64,000 bases of DNA, taken from Mytilus californianus (lineage: Eukaryota; Mollusca; Bivalvia; Mytilida; Mytilidae). Below the pieces are notes generated by a model that worked only from the letters and a program-made list of their open reading frames with translations, searched no databases and was not told the origin of the DNA. The DNA is taken from the NCBI RefSeq assembly GCF_021869535.1, contig NW_026262659.1, positions 1 through 64,000 of the forward strand, read 5' to 3'. The position numbers and the translations under genes were made by a program. Below, piece by piece: positions 1 to 12,634 of this stretch. Position 1 is the first letter of the stretch, and every line of letters starts with the position of its first letter.

Positions 1-356
1 TAATAGTTGTTCGCGCTACATTAAATCCTTTGCGCATAACTTTAAATCTTAAGCGCACAATTTTGAATCTTGTGCGCACAACGTTTGTTCAAGATTTAAA
101 GTTGTGCTCACAAGAATAAAAAATTGTGCGAACAAGATTAAAAATTGTGCACACAAGATTACAAGCTATTCGCACCATGTTTTTGCGCTGGACTTAAAAT
201 TGCAAGTGCTCGTGCAATTGTTGAAACTATATAGCTTACAGAATGGAACTAAATAACAAAACAAGATCGGCAACATATGATTTACAAACAATTTTTAAAA
301 GTTATGTGCAAACGATTTAAAGTTTTGCGCACAAGATTTAAATTTGCACACACAAA
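1..356. repeat. Degenerate short tandem repeat around TGCGCA
   Basis: Variants of a roughly 20-24 base unit of the form TTGTGCGCACAAGATTTAAA recur in both orientations over bases 20-170 and again at about 295-356. The core TGCGCA is self-complementary, so neighbouring units can pair. The copies are too diverged for a clean period. The left end lies outside the window. Confidence 0.5.
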
Positions 357-1284
357 TAGTATACATTTCATCTTTGGTACAAAAGGGATATTCCTTAAAT
401 TAGAAACAATCTTTACCGAAATCGTCCTATATGTATCTTATTTCAAAAAAGAGTTCGCCTTTCAACCAATATGGTAGCCAATTTAAAAAAAAGAATATAG
501 CGATAGGCTGCAAGTAATGTCTTTTATCTTGTAAAATATTATCTATTAATAGAGGCCAAATTGCTCAAAATGGCTTGAACTACTTACTACCCATTTCTCC
601 AAAACTATCAGATGACTCTTTTATTGACTTAAGATGAAGAATTTTACCTATTTTTGCGATTTGTCTATAAGCAATAACAACAGATGACGTAAATCTTTAA
701 TCGATTCCTTCCAAGCAATTATCCGTACTGATATTTATGCAATGGTCGAAACAGAATATACATTATACAGACTGAAACTAAATGACAAAAAAAGATTGGC
801 AAAATATGATTTAAAAACAAGTCACACGTGCACCGATATCATCAGTCAACTTCTTGTAGCAGTTAGTGTTTTTGCATGTTGATTTTACCAAGTTTTGCCT
901 TTTTGCTAGAAACTATTCGAAATATTTTGATTTTATGCAAAATTCCGGTTGAGGCTGAATAATTAGACTTTAAATATGTTGAAGTTAGATCTATTCTGAC
1001 TCTGCGCTACATGTGCATTCAAAGTGTGTTAAGGATCAGGATCACCCTCGGCATGCCAAGAAATCCTCGCTCAATACTCCGAATATAGAATTCATAAGAT
1101 AAGAAAATTCCTTGTGGAACCCCTTGAATTAGGCTTTCCAATCCAAACCTTGCTTTCTAACCGATCTATTCATGTACAAGATCGTCAACTCTTTTTTATT
1201 CAAATAAAAAAATCTACTGTGCCGTTATATATATATACAGGTATGTTGTCTTCCTGGAATCCCCGCATGAAAAGAAAGAAATAT
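357..1284. other. Unassigned AT-rich stretch
   Basis: I see no gene, RNA or repeat that I can name here. A short block around 245-300 recurs loosely at about 770-815 (AAATAACAAAACAAGATCGG versus a close variant), which suggests an old duplication. Confidence 0.3.
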
Positions 1285-1331
1285 CCCTCCCCCCCCCCCC
1301 ATTCCCCCCCCCCCCCCCCCCCCCCCCCCCC
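1285..1331 (+). repeat. Poly-C tract
   Basis: A run of C interrupted only by single short breaks (one ATT and one T) spans about 47 bases. The opposite strand is correspondingly G-rich and could in principle fold as a quadruplex. Length is uncertain because homopolymers of this kind are often misassembled. Confidence 0.85.
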
Positions 1332-1420
1332 GAGTCCAAGATAATATATTCCTGCAACACGTGATGTTTTACCACGTGGGGTTAACATTAGAATAAATGC
1401 CGAATATAGTAGTGAATAAA

Positions 1421-1650
1421 ATTGAGAATGGAAATGGGGAATGTGTCAAAGAGACAACAACCCGACCAAAGAGCGGAAAACAGCCGAAGGCCACCAATGG
1501 GTCTTCAATACAGCGAGAAAATCCCGCACCCGGAGCCGTGCTTCAGCTGGCCCCTTAACAAAAATGTGTACTAGTTCAGTAATAATGGACGTCATACTAA
1601 ACTCCGAAATATACAAAAGAAACTAAAATTAAAAATCATACAAGACTAAC
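1421..1650 (+). repeat. Dispersed repeat family A, plus-strand copy
   Basis: The block runs from GAGAATGGAAATGGGGAATG, through GTGTCAAAGAGACAACAACC, to the ATACAAGACTAACG end. Related pieces lie on the opposite strand at 3559-3620 and around 19897-20010. I recognise the sequence from memory as a very abundant mussel repeat. No coding potential is apparent. Confidence 0.75.
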
Positions 1651-1920
1651 GAAGGTACCTAGAAGAAGAAAAAGGTATTTTTGTTCAAAGGGTGCCGGTG
1701 TACACTCTCTGTGTCCATAATTTACATGAAATATTTGCCGCTGTACCTTGTCTGTTCTATGAATTCTTACCCTGAGTTTTCTATCTGTTCCATGTCAAGA
1801 AATCTCCAATGGACCCCCTACGGCACCCATTAGTAGTGAAGTATTTGATTTCAACAAATTTATGACCTTCATGTACGTGTTGCTGAGAACACGACCATGT
1901 ACCAAATGCTGTGGAATCAT

Positions 1921-2101
1921 TTATTTTCGTGGGTACCAATTTTCGTGGATTAAGGAAAACTTGCATGTTCGTAGATATTTAATTTCGTGGTTTTGCCGAA
2001 GTCTGCATACAAGCCTATGGAAAATTTGTCATTCGTTATACATTTAATTTCGTGGTTTACCTATACCCACGAAATCCACGAAAATTGGTATCCAACGAAT
2101 A
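1921..2101. repeat. Fold-back (MITE-like) repeat
   Basis: The left arm at 1924-1955 (TACCAATTTTCGTGGATT core) is the reverse complement of the right arm at 2073-2100. The arms enclose further internal copies of TTTCGTGG and its complement, so most of the 180 bases can fold into one imperfect hairpin. No target-site duplication could be fixed. Confidence 0.6.
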
Positions 2102-2206
2102 ATTATGAGTCCACAGTGGTCAATATTAATCGTCCGTGTAATTTTAAAGGAGGAGAAATTTTTTTTGTGGGTTCGTGTTGCTCATTCTTTAGTTTTATAT
2201 ACAAAA

Positions 2207-2552
2207 AAAGGTTATGTGGTATATGCCAATGAGACAACTATTGACAAAGTTCAAGTCAAGGGTTTAAGCAAAGACGTGCAACATAACGGCCTCTAACAAT
2301 AAGTATAAAAGGCCCCGGTACGGAAAATGTGAACCAATTCAAACGAAAAATGAAACAAACGGCCTGATTTACGGGAACAAAATAAACGGAAATCAGTTAT
2401 AACAGACAGAAACACAAGACAACTGAATAAAAGGCTGCGGACTACAAGCAGACACTTGCAGGATGTGGCGGGGCTAAACATATGTTTGTGAGCATTCAAT
2501 CCCCTCATAGCCTGGGGCAGTGGGGTAACAGCACAACATAAAAAAACTGTAA
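2207..2552 (+). repeat. Dispersed repeat family B, plus-strand copy
   Basis: Family B has recognisable blocks in order: TATGCCAATGAGACAAC, then a block with CGGCCTGATTTACG, then ATGTGGCGGGGCTAAAC, then CAGTGGGGTAACAGCACAAC. The same blocks recur in this window at 42540-42790 and 42975-43430, and in reverse at 3790-3931, 46700-46875 and 50440-50700. Confidence 0.75.
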
Positions 2553-3558
2553 AAAATAGCTTTTGAAATGGCTACGCAAATTAGCACGAATCCCCCCATA
2601 AAAAAAAATAGGTAAAAACATATTTGAATGCCCATCTGGTTTATTCTGTCTATAGTATCTTGTAAAGAATTTGTTACTGCATTCTTTATTATTTAGAACA
2701 TTTTCTCTATTCTTTATACTTTTTTCCATAATTATCTGTCCTTTGTATTTCAGCACCTCATTATTTTCTATTCTTTACTTTTTTTTTGTTTCATTCTTTA
2801 TATTTTTTTGTCATTGTTCTATACTCTGTAAACCCCACCCACGCCCTCGTATATATGTAATTTTTCGATAATGAAAGATTTCCAAAATTATAATGCCAAT
2901 TTGCCTTTTGTGTATTTTTTAGCATTGCTCGCAAGTGTCAATGGTTTAAAATTAAGGCAAATGTATAAAAGTGATAGTTTAGCAGGTCTTAAAAATCCTT
3001 CAGATGTCTCTTTGACACAGGATATACAAAACAGAGTTCCCATCTTATGGTACTATTGCTGTGTTTCAAGCATAAAGTACATGTAAGAATCCCACACAAA
3101 AAAAAACTTTTGATATTTGTTTGGTTTTTATGGTTTCGAGGCTTGTTGAAATGACACCTTAAAACACTGAATATGACTTCCTAGTCAATAGTTTTTAATT
3201 ACAACTCTATCCAAGCAAACATCTTAAAATTCAGAGTTAGTTGCAGCTGGTTCAATTGTTTACAAGAAGTTCTTAGAATTTTCTGTAAATCATCAGACAT
3301 GGGAAGCATTATTTCACAGAAATGAATGAAAAAAATCAATAGAGTTTTTCATGTTTTTTTTTCTCTTTGAAAAGATACTTTATTTAAAAAATTTGGCTGA
3401 AATTCTGTCACGGATGATATCCAAGCGGGTAAAACGAACAATGTCCATTGCGAGTCATTTCTATTTTAACTGCATCTACAAAATTGTAGCTGCGGTAACT
3501 CATTTGAACTCTTTTTAATATTGAACACATTTCAGTGGGAGGGTTGAGCACTCACAAA
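2553..3558. other. Unassigned stretch
   Basis: T-rich sequence with a few short open frames of low-complexity composition. I find no recognisable gene or repeat. Confidence 0.3.
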
Positions 3559-3620
3559 CATATTTGGCCTTTGGTCGGGTTGGTGTCTCTTTGACACATT
3601 CCCAATTTCCATTCTCAACT
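3559..3620 (-). repeat. Family A fragment, minus strand
   Basis: The string GGTGTCTCTTTGACACATTC followed by CCAATTTCCATTCTCAA is the reverse complement of the start of the copy at 1421. Confidence 0.75.
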
Positions 3621-3789
3621 TTATTAACCGCGGCATATCTTTAAGTGCCTGTCACAAGTCAAGATTCTGCAGTTCAGTGGTTGTCGTTGGTTCGTGTCAT
3701 ATTTGTTTTCATAAACTGTTTTGTTATAAATTAAGCCGTTAGTTTTCTCAATTTAGTTGTTTAATATATTTCATGTCGGGGCATTTAAT

Positions 3790-3931
3790 AGCCGACTATA
3801 CGGTATGGATTTTTTTCTCATTGTTGAAGGCCGTATACGGTTGGTTATAATTGCTTACATCCACTTCTTTTGTACTTTGGCGGGTAGTTGTCTAGTTGAC
3901 AAACATACCATATCTCCTTATTTTTATTTTA
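3790..3931 (-). repeat. Family B fragment, minus strand
   Basis: The order GCCGACTATACGGTATGG, then ATTGTTGAAGGCCGTA, then TAGTTGTCTAGTTGACAAAC, then ACCATATCTCC matches in reverse the block at 42990-43120. Confidence 0.65.
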
Positions 3932-5066
3932 ACATTAACATTATTCAATAATGAAGATTAGAGAAGAAATATTTAAAGACTTTACAATATCCCCCTCTTT
4001 GTAAAATTGACCACATTAACATTATTCAAAAATGAACATAGATTAAAAAAAAATCTCACTTAAAGATTTGCTCACCATCTGCTTAAACATTTAAACGAGT
4101 TTGTACAGCAAAAATCGTTTGTTGCATTTTAATACTTATATCAAAAACAGAAAAAAATACCCGGATAGTTTCTACAACTTAGTAATATTGTGGTTTAACA
4201 GAATGGATAGTTCCAGTAACTGCAATGGTAAAAAATGTATATAATTTAAATGTTCGTTGTTATAATTTTAACGTAGTATTAATGCATAGAATTTGAGGGG
4301 AGTGGATAAATTTGAATAAGGCATCTGTTAAATAATGGGAGCGCTTAATATTCAATTGTCGTCAGAACCACGTAACATAATCACAATTCCGATAACATGC
4401 ATGTTGTTGTTGTACGTCCAGTGGCAAATATAACCGTTAATTTGGCAGTGAAAATGCCGGGGTTAATCATGCTTGAAATGTTTAAATGTAACCAAAAAGA
4501 AGTTTTACTCTTAAGTTCAAGACATACAATGCGGAATCCAGAAATGTTTTTAATTATACGGATCTTTTTTTAAACTTTTTTGTTTCCTTTCTGATGTATA
4601 ATAGGAAAGAATGAAAAATACTTTCAGATTGCTTGAATTGCTATTTAACTCATTTAAAAAATTCATACAATTTTTGTTCGTTGTATCATTGACCAAAGGG
4701 GAAGACGAAATATGGTTTGTGCATGAACCACTGTTTTCTTGTTTAATTCTATCTCATCTATTAGAATGGTTTGGATAAAGAACCACATTTTGTTTCCGAA
4801 ATGACTTATATAATTGAGCACATCCTTATTAGTTAAATAACTTAGACTAAAGTGTTACATGCCTGGTAAATAAATCTAGTTGTATCATCATTTCATTTTT
4901 CTACATTAATATTTATCAAACGAAAAACACACATAATTCAGGAAAATATATGCATAAATATTTTATTGATATCTCTCCTGAGGTACACAATAAATATCCT
5001 TTATCCCGCCGCAAGAATGACGAGTGTGTCGAATGGTTTAAAAAAATAAATTTTGTAGATTTTTTG
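3932..5066. other. Unassigned AT-rich stretch
   Basis: No gene or repeat could be assigned, except that ACGTCCAGTGGCAAATAT at about 4415-4432 resembles a phrase I associate with dispersed molluscan repeats. Confidence 0.25.
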
Positions 5067-5322
5067 TCTGATTGTTGATTCAAGTCGAGAAAATTGATAT
5101 TTTTGTTCCTGATTGCTGCTTCTAGTATAGAAGATCGAAATATTTTTTTCCTTCTACTTATTGCTTCAAGTAAAGAGGAACGATAGAATTGTTTTTCCCT
5201 GATTGTTGCTTCAAGTACAGAAAACTGATAGATGTTTTTCTTCTTCTGATTGTTGCTTCAAGAAATGGATTATTTGTTTGATTGTGCTTCAAGTAGAGAA
5301 GATCGATTGAATTATTTTTTTT
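5067..5322 (+). repeat. Minisatellite, about 45-bp unit, six degenerate copies
   Basis: The phrase TGATTGTTGCTTCAAGTA followed by GAGAAGATCGA-like sequence and a T-run repeats about every 42-47 bases from 5067 to 5322. Copies differ by substitutions and small indels, which indicates an old array. Confidence 0.7.
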
Positions 5323-6094
5323 ACCTACCATTACCAAATAAGGTTTCTCATTAAAACCGACCCATCATATCAGTATATTGCAATCAGTTCATATTATCGA
5401 CCTTAGTATGCATGTTCGATAAATTCTATGCATGGTTATCTGACGTCTGACAGTTCTTTTCAAGACTATCATGTTGAAAAAGCATCGTATGTAATTCCCA
5501 ACAGTGGCCGATATTAGAGTGTTAGAATGCTTGTTTTCCATGGCAGCTTATATATCTACAAATTTATCTTATAAAAAGTTTTTTTATGGACCTTGATTGG
5601 TAGTGTGGGACTTTTATTAACGACTTGTATAAACTATATGCACTTCTTAGAACTTGGTTTAGTGTTAATCAAAGTTAAACAGTATATATTATTTGGCATG
5701 AACATAATTATTATTTACCAAATTGAACTTAATTATAAGAATCTGGAAACAAACTACTTGTATATCTCATGTTTGTTGCTTAAGTTGTCATATCAATCCA
5801 TTTCCTAATATTACCAAGCACATTTTATATGTTAAATACTCATGAATTAGAATGTATTGAAATAAAAAAAATATTCCACTAAATGTAAAAAAAAGTAATA
5901 AAAACCCCAATCAGATGCGGATCCAGGATTTTGAACCCTGAACAGTTGGGGCAGGTATGGACAAAAGGTTCAAGCTTGGTACAGCTCTGAATTTTGATTG
6001 TGATTAAATATTTGACATGCACAGCACAGGTTTCTGCCACAGAATGAATTAATGTGGTCAAAGAACTGAAAAATCTGAAATTGGATTTTACCTT
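5323..6094. other. Unassigned AT-rich stretch
   Basis: Nothing recognisable except a fragment near 5910-5940 (GCGGATCCAGGATTTTGAAC) that looks like part of a dispersed repeat. Confidence 0.25.
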
Positions 6095-6240
6095 TTATGG
6101 TCCAATATCCAAAATCTAAATCCATGGTTAGAATCAGCATATCCAAATGCACCAAGAATTTAATTTATCTATTTTGTAATGGACCATAATATCCAAGTAT
6201 ACCAAGAATTTAATTATAATTCATTAATGGACAATACATA
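6095..6240 (+). repeat. Family D tandem-type repeat fragment
   Basis: Family D is a roughly 100-base unit with ATCCAAAATCTAAATCCATG, GGTTAGAATCAGCATAT and ACCAAGAATTTAA blocks. The same blocks flank family E in this window at 14076-14325 and 15257-15400. Confidence 0.6.
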
Positions 6241-6260
6241 TTCACTTCATAAAAAAAATC

Positions 6261-7155
6261 GTAAGGGTTCGATGGAACCCAGTGTCTTGCCTTCTTTTGT
6301 GGATAACAACAGAAAGAAGGATCGCTATGTTTCGCTTTTGCAACAAAAGTCTCAGGCTCACCAATAATGGGGAAAAATTTTGTTAAAATTTTCCTCTAGA
6401 TTTTATCTTTTGATTGTAAGAAGCTTCTGTCCAAGTTTGGTAAAAATCAAGGATTGTTTATGAATCTTATAAATGTTTTGAAAAATTTAACTGCAGACTG
6501 TATGTAATATTAACTGGAACAAAACTAAGTCCATTCATAAGTTATATAGGGAAAAATAGGAAATACATTTTTACAAAATTTCCTTCTAGATACTAGCTTT
6601 TGATTATAAATAAGCTTCTGTCCAAGTTTGGTACAAATCCATGATAGTTTAAGAAATTAATCAAAATTTTTAAAACTTTAACCACAGAGTGAATGTAATG
6701 TTAACTGGCAAAAAAACTAAGCCCATTTATAGGTAAAATACTGATAAACCGGATTTTTTTTTTACAAAATTTACTTCTGGATACTATCTTATGATCATAA
6801 CCAAGCTTCTATCCAAGTTTGGTAGAAATCCAGGATATTTTAATAAAAAATATTAAAGTTTTAAAAACTTTAACCACAGAGTGAATGTAATGTTAGCTGG
6901 CAGAAAAACAAAGACCATTTATAAATAAAATACAGATAAACAGGTTTTTTTTTACAAAATTTACTTCTGGATACTATCTTATGATCATAAACAAGCTTCT
7001 GTCCAAGTTTGGTAGAAATCCAGGATAGTTTAAGAAAGTTATTAAAATTTGAAAAACTTTAACCACAGAGTGAATAATTGTGGACACCATCGACAACAGA
7101 ATGTAGGATCGCTATGTCTTGCTTTTGTGACAAAAGTCGCAGGCTCAACAAAAAT
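6261..7155 (+). repeat. Family E composite repeat, copy 1
   Basis: The copy opens with GTAAGGGTTCGATGGAACCC, an imperfect version of the palindrome seen intact in copies 2 and 3. Then come about five units of roughly 190 bases carrying AAGCTTCTGTCCAAGTTTGG and ACCACAGAGTGAATGTAATG. It closes with a terminal module (GAATGTAGGATCGCTATGTC, CGCAGGCTCAACAAAAATG). Confidence 0.75.
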
Positions 7156-7207
7156 GTATATATAAATTAATGTGGATCTATTTGATAATGGGGCTAAAAA
7201 TTCAATA

Positions 7208-7536
7208 CACTACAAACTGCTCCGAGTCTGAAAAGACCAGTTTTTGTGCTCGACCAGTAAAGTCGAGCACACATTTTACTCGACTAGTCTCGACATTGTC
7301 TCGACAGTACTTAACTGTACTTAATTGTACTCGACTAGGTCTCCACTTTACTTAATTAGTCTGATTCAGTACTTGATGATCTTGGTGTAGTCTGAAATGG
7401 TCTCGACCAAGGCTCGACCAGTCTCGACCTATCTCAACCAGTCTCGACTAGTCTCGATTCAGTCTCAACCAGTCTCGACCTGTCTCGACTAGTCTGGACC
7501 TTCAAATTTAGTCTTCACTGGTGTAAATCAGCTCAT
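7208..7536 (+). repeat. Left inverted terminal repeat of the CACTA-like element
   Basis: Matches the reverse complement of 12635-12942 with few substitutions. In the first 250 bases there is one 10-base indel, which equals one TAGTCTCGAC subterminal unit. At least eight TCTCGAC motifs lie within it, the layout expected for transposase-binding sites. Confidence 0.85.
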
Positions 7537-7544
7537 CTTACTAA

Positions 7545-8998
7545 ATTATACACTGTATATAGATCTTACAAAATACCAGTCTATTTGGTAGTTTGATTCA
7601 TTACTGTGAAATGAAAGAATTTAATTAATAGGTAAAAAAAAAGATTAAATTCAGATAGGCATCTATAATTTTTTTTATAACTTTTTCAAATCAACTTGGA
7701 TTTTCATCAAACTATGAAGCTATCTTAGTAATATATTGATCTTACTGAATCCCAGGTCATTATGTAGTTTGATGTATTGCTGTCAAATTTAAGATTTAAA
7801 TTAATCTAGGTTAAAAAAGCTAGGATTTGCAGTTCGGACAAAATTCAGACAGTACACTTTAATATTTTTTATAACTTTTTCTAATCAACTAGGATTTTCA
7901 TCAAACTATACAGCTATCTTAGTAATATATTGATCTTACTGAATCACAGGTTGTTATGTAGTTTGGTGTATTGCTGTTAAATTTAAGATTCAAATTAACC
8001 TAGGTAAAAAAAGCTAGGATTTGCAATTTTTGACAAAATTCAGATAGTACACTTTAAATTTTTTATAACTTTTTCTAATCAACTTGGATTTTCATTAAAC
8101 TATACAGCTACCTTGGTAATATATTGATCTTATTGAATCACAGGTCCATATGTAGTTTGGTGTATTGCTGTCAAATTTAAGAATTAAATTAATCTAGGTA
8201 AAAAAGCTAGAATTTGCAGTAAGGACTATATTCAGATAGTACACTTTAATTCTTTTAATTACTTTTTCAAATCAACTTGGATTTTCATCAAACTATACAA
8301 CTATCTTAGTAATATATTGATCTTACTGAATCCCAGGTTGTTATGTAGTTTGGTGTATTAATTGCTGTTAAATTTAAGATTCAAATTAACCTAGGTAAAA
8401 AAAGCTAGGATTTGCAATTTTGGACAAAATTCAGATAGTACACTTTAATTTTTTTTATAACTTTTTCAAATCAACTATGATTTTCATCAAACTATACAGC
8501 TATCTTAGTAATATATCAATCTTACTGAATCATAGGTCATTATGTAGTTTGGTGTATTGCTGTCAAATTTAAGGATTAAATTAAATTAGGTAAAAAAGCT
8601 AGAATTTGGAGTTAGGACTATATTCAGATAGTACATTTTAATTCTTTTAATAACTTTTTCAAATCAACTTAGATTTTCATCAAACTATACAACTATCTTA
8701 GTAATATATTGATCTTACTGAATCCCAGATTGTTATGTAGTTTGGTGTATTGCTGTTAAATTTAAGATTCAAATTAATCTAGGTAAAAAAAGCAAGGATT
8801 TGCAATTTCAGACAAAATTCAGATAGTATACACTTTATTTTTTTTATAGCTTTTTCAAATCAACTTGTTTTTTCATCAAACTATACAGCTATCTTAGTAA
8901 TATATTGATCTTACTGAAACCCAGGTCATTGTATAGTTTGGTGTATTGCTGTCAAATTTAAGAATTTAATTAATCTAGATAAAAAAAGCTAGGATATT
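7545..8998 (+). repeat. Left internal array of a ~195-bp repeat, about seven units
   Basis: The phrase TTTGGTGTATTGCTGT recurs at about 7759, 7961, 8157, 8347, 8548, 8739 and 8936. Each unit also holds CAGATAGTACACTTTAA, ATCAACTTGGATTTTCATC and AGTAATATATTGATCTTACT. Neighbouring units alternate between two variants (GTCATTATGTAG versus TTGTTATGTAG before the common phrase), giving a dimeric period near 390 bases. Confidence 0.85.
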
Positions 8999-9540
8999 TG
9001 AAATATATCTTTTATTATAATTTGGGATAAAATATATATGATATAGTTATATAATTTCTTAAATGTTTTATCCCTTTTTTATATATATAATATGAATATA
9101 TCAAAAAGGGATCAAACTTTAAAGAAATTATTAAAATATTTTTTCTGATTAGTGGTGATGTATAAAGCAATACCTCCTGCTTGGGGAAACTTATTAAAAA
9201 GATCACACCTACCAGAGAGTTTTAAATTCTAAATAACATTCATTCAAATTGCAACATCCTGTTAAACTTAAATTGCAGGGCTTTTTGAATTCACTAGATA
9301 AGTAGTACACAAGTTTAAGAAAAGTAGGGCTTTCTTTTTACCTGTAAAACTCACTTGTACTGAGGTAATTAAACCATATTAAAGTGGTTCTTGTATGCCA
9401 TGTCTTTAAATTTGACAAAAATTATTTTTAGATATGATTAAAATACATTTTTACTGTAACTTTGGAACACATTTCCTTTTTCAAAAGGTTATCAAGGATT
9501 GTTATGAAAGTTAATGATATGAAATTCTTGTTTTAACAAA
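8999..9540. other. Central spacer of the CACTA-like element
   Basis: AT-rich, non-repetitive sequence between the two arrays. Short open frames exist but resemble no transposase. This spacer prevents the two arms from forming one uninterrupted palindrome. Confidence 0.6.
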
Positions 9541-12500
9541 AAAAGGTGTCTTTTTTTAAAATTTCATAACCTTTTTCAAATCAGCTTGGTTTTTTATCAA
9601 ACTTTTCAGCTATCTTTATTATATATTTATCATGCAAAAAAACAGGTTGTTTTGTATATTGGTGTATTACTGTCAAATTTAATGACCTAGTTAATAGGTA
9701 AAAAAAGGCCAAAATTTTCAGTTTTGACAAAATTCAGATAGATACCTATAATTTAGATATTTAAATTTGACAGCAATAAACCAAATTACCAAATAACCTG
9801 TTTTTTTGGAAGAATAATATATAATAAAGATAGTTAAGATTTGGATGAAAATCCAAGTTGCTTTGAAATAATCTAAAGTGTACTATCTGAATATAGTCAG
9901 AATTGCAAATTCTAGCTTTTTTGAACTAGATTAATTTAATCCTTAAATTTGACAGCAATACACCAAACTACATAATGACCTATGATTCATTAAGATCAAT
10001 ATATTACTAAGATAGCTGTATAGTTTGATGAAAATCCTAGTTGATTTGAAAAAGTTGAAAAAAATTAAAGTGTACTATCTCTATTTTGTCTGAACTGCAA
10101 ATCCTAGCTTTTTGGACCTAGATTAATTTAATTCTTAAATTTGACAGCAATACACCAAACTTCTTAACAACCTGGGATTCAGTAAGATTAATATATTGCC
10201 AAGGTAGCTGTATAGTTAGATGAAAATCTAAGTTGATTTGAAAAAGTTATAAAAAGAATTAAAGTGTACTAACTGAATATAGTCCGCACTGCAAATTCAA
10301 GCTTTTTTGACCTAGATTAATTTAATCCTTAAATTTGACAGCAATACACCAAACTACATAATGACCTATGATTCAGTAAGATCAATATATTACTAAGATA
10401 GCTGTATAGTTTGATGAAAATCCTAGTTGATTTGAAAAAGTTATAAAAAAAAATAAAGTGTACTATCTCTACTAATTTTGTTTGAACTGCAAATCCTAGC
10501 TTTTTGGACCTAGATTAATTTAATTCTTAAATTTGACAGCAATACACCAAACCTCTTAACAACCTGAGATTCAGTAAGATTAATATATTACCAAGGTAGC
10601 TGTATAGTTAGATGAAAATCTAAGTTGATTTGAAAAAGTTATAACAAGAATTAAAGTGTACTATCTGAATATAGTCCGAACTGCAAATTCAAGCTTTTTT
10701 GACCTAGATTAATTTAATCCTTCAATTTGACAGCAATACACCAAACTACATAATGACCTATGATTCAGTAAGATCAATATATTGCTAAAATAGCTGTATA
10801 GTTTGATGAAAATCCTAGTTGATTTGAAAAAGTTATAAAAAAAAATAAAGTGTACTATCTCTACTAATTTTGTCTGAACTGCAAATCCTAGCTTTTTGGA
10901 CCTAGATTAATTTAATTCTTAAATTTGACAGCAATACACCAAACTTCTTAACAATCTGGGATTCAGTAAGATTAATATATTACCAAGGTAGCTGTAAAGG
11001 TAGATGAAAATCTAAGTTGATTTGAAAAAGTTATAAAAAGAATTAAAGTGTACTATCTGAATATAGTCCGAACTGCAAATTCAAGCTTTTTTGACCTAGA
11101 TTAATTTAATCCTTAAATTTGACAGCAATAAACCAAATTACCAAATAACCTGTTTTTTAAGTATAATAATATATAATAAAGATAGCTATAGATTTGGATG
11201 AAAATCCAAGTTGCTTTGAAATAATCTAAAGTGTACTATCTGAATATAGTCTGAATTGCAAATTCTAGCTTTTTTGACCTAGATTAATTTAATCCTTAAA
11301 TTTGACAGCAATACACCAAACTACATAATGACCTTTGATTCAGTAAGAACAATATATTACCAAGATAGCTGTATAGTTTGATGAAAATCCTAGATGATTT
11401 GAAAAATTTATAAAAAAAATTACAGTGTACTATCTGAATATAGTCCGAAATGCAAATTCAAGCTTTTTTTACCTAGATTAATTTAATCCTTAAATTTGAC
11501 AGCAATACACCAAACTACATAATGACCTGTGATTCAGAAAGATCAATATATTACTAATATAGCTGCATAGTTTGATGAAAATCCAAGTTGATTTGAAAAA
11601 GTAATAAAAAAATTAAAGTGTACTATCTGAATTGTGTCCAAAATTGCAAATCCTAGCTTTTTTGACCTAGATTAAATTTGACAGCAATACACCAAACTAG
11701 ATAATGACCTTTGATTCAGTAAGATCAATATATTACCAAGGTAGCTGTATAGTTTGATGAAAATCCAAGTTGATCTGAAAAAGTTATAAAAAGATTTAAA
11801 GTGTACTATCTGAATATAGTCCGAACTGCAAATTCTAGCTTTTTTTACCTAGATTGATTTAATCCTTAAATTTGACAGCAATACACCAAACTACATAATG
11901 ACCTATGATTCAGGAAGATCAATATATTACTAAGATAGCTGTATAGTTTGATGAAAATCCTAGTTGATTTGAAAAAGTTATAAAAAAAATGAAAGTGTAC
12001 TATCTCTATTTTGTCTGAACTGCAAATCCTAGCTTTTTTGACCTAGATTAAATTTGACAGCAATACACCAAACTACATAATGACCTTTGATTCAGTAAGA
12101 ACAATATATTACCAAGATAGCTGTATAGTTTGATGAAAATCCTAGTTGATTTGAAAAAGTTATAAAAAAAATTAAAGTGTACTATCTGAATATAGTCCGA
12201 AATGCAAATTCAAGCTTTTTTGACCTAGATTAATTTAATCCTTAAATTTGACAGCAATACACCAAACTACATAATGACCTATGATTCAGTAAGATCAATA
12301 TATTACTAAGATAGCTGTATAGTTTGATAAAAATCCTAGTTGATTTGAAAAAGTTATAAAAAAAATTAAAGTGTACTATCTCTATTTTGTCTGAACTGGA
12401 AATCCTAGCTTTTTGGACCTAGATTAATTTAATTCTTAAATTTGACAGCAATACACCAAACTTCCTAACAACCTGGGATTCAGTAAGATTAATATATTAC

Positions 12501-12550
12501 CAAGGTAGCTGTATAGTTGGATGAAAATCCAAGTTGATTTTTTTTATCTA
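9541..12550 (-). repeat. Right internal array of the ~195-bp repeat, about fifteen units
   Basis: One diverged unit at 9541-9750 is in the left-array orientation. From about 9755 the unit runs inverted, with TTTGACAGCAATACACCAAA recurring at about 190-base intervals to 12450. Two variants alternate (CATAATGACCTATGATTCAG versus CTTAACAACCTGGGATTCAG), so this array also has a dimeric period near 390. It has roughly twice as many units as the left array. Confidence 0.85.
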
Positions 12551-12634
12551 TTAATTAAATTCTTTAATTTCACAGCAATGAATCAAACTAACAAATAAAC
12601 TGGAATTTTGTAAGATCTTTATTTAATTTAGTTA

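Noticed and set aside
1200..1388. Poly-Gly/poly-Pro open frames over the C tract
   Set aside because: They are translations of a homopolymer and have no other protein-like sequence.
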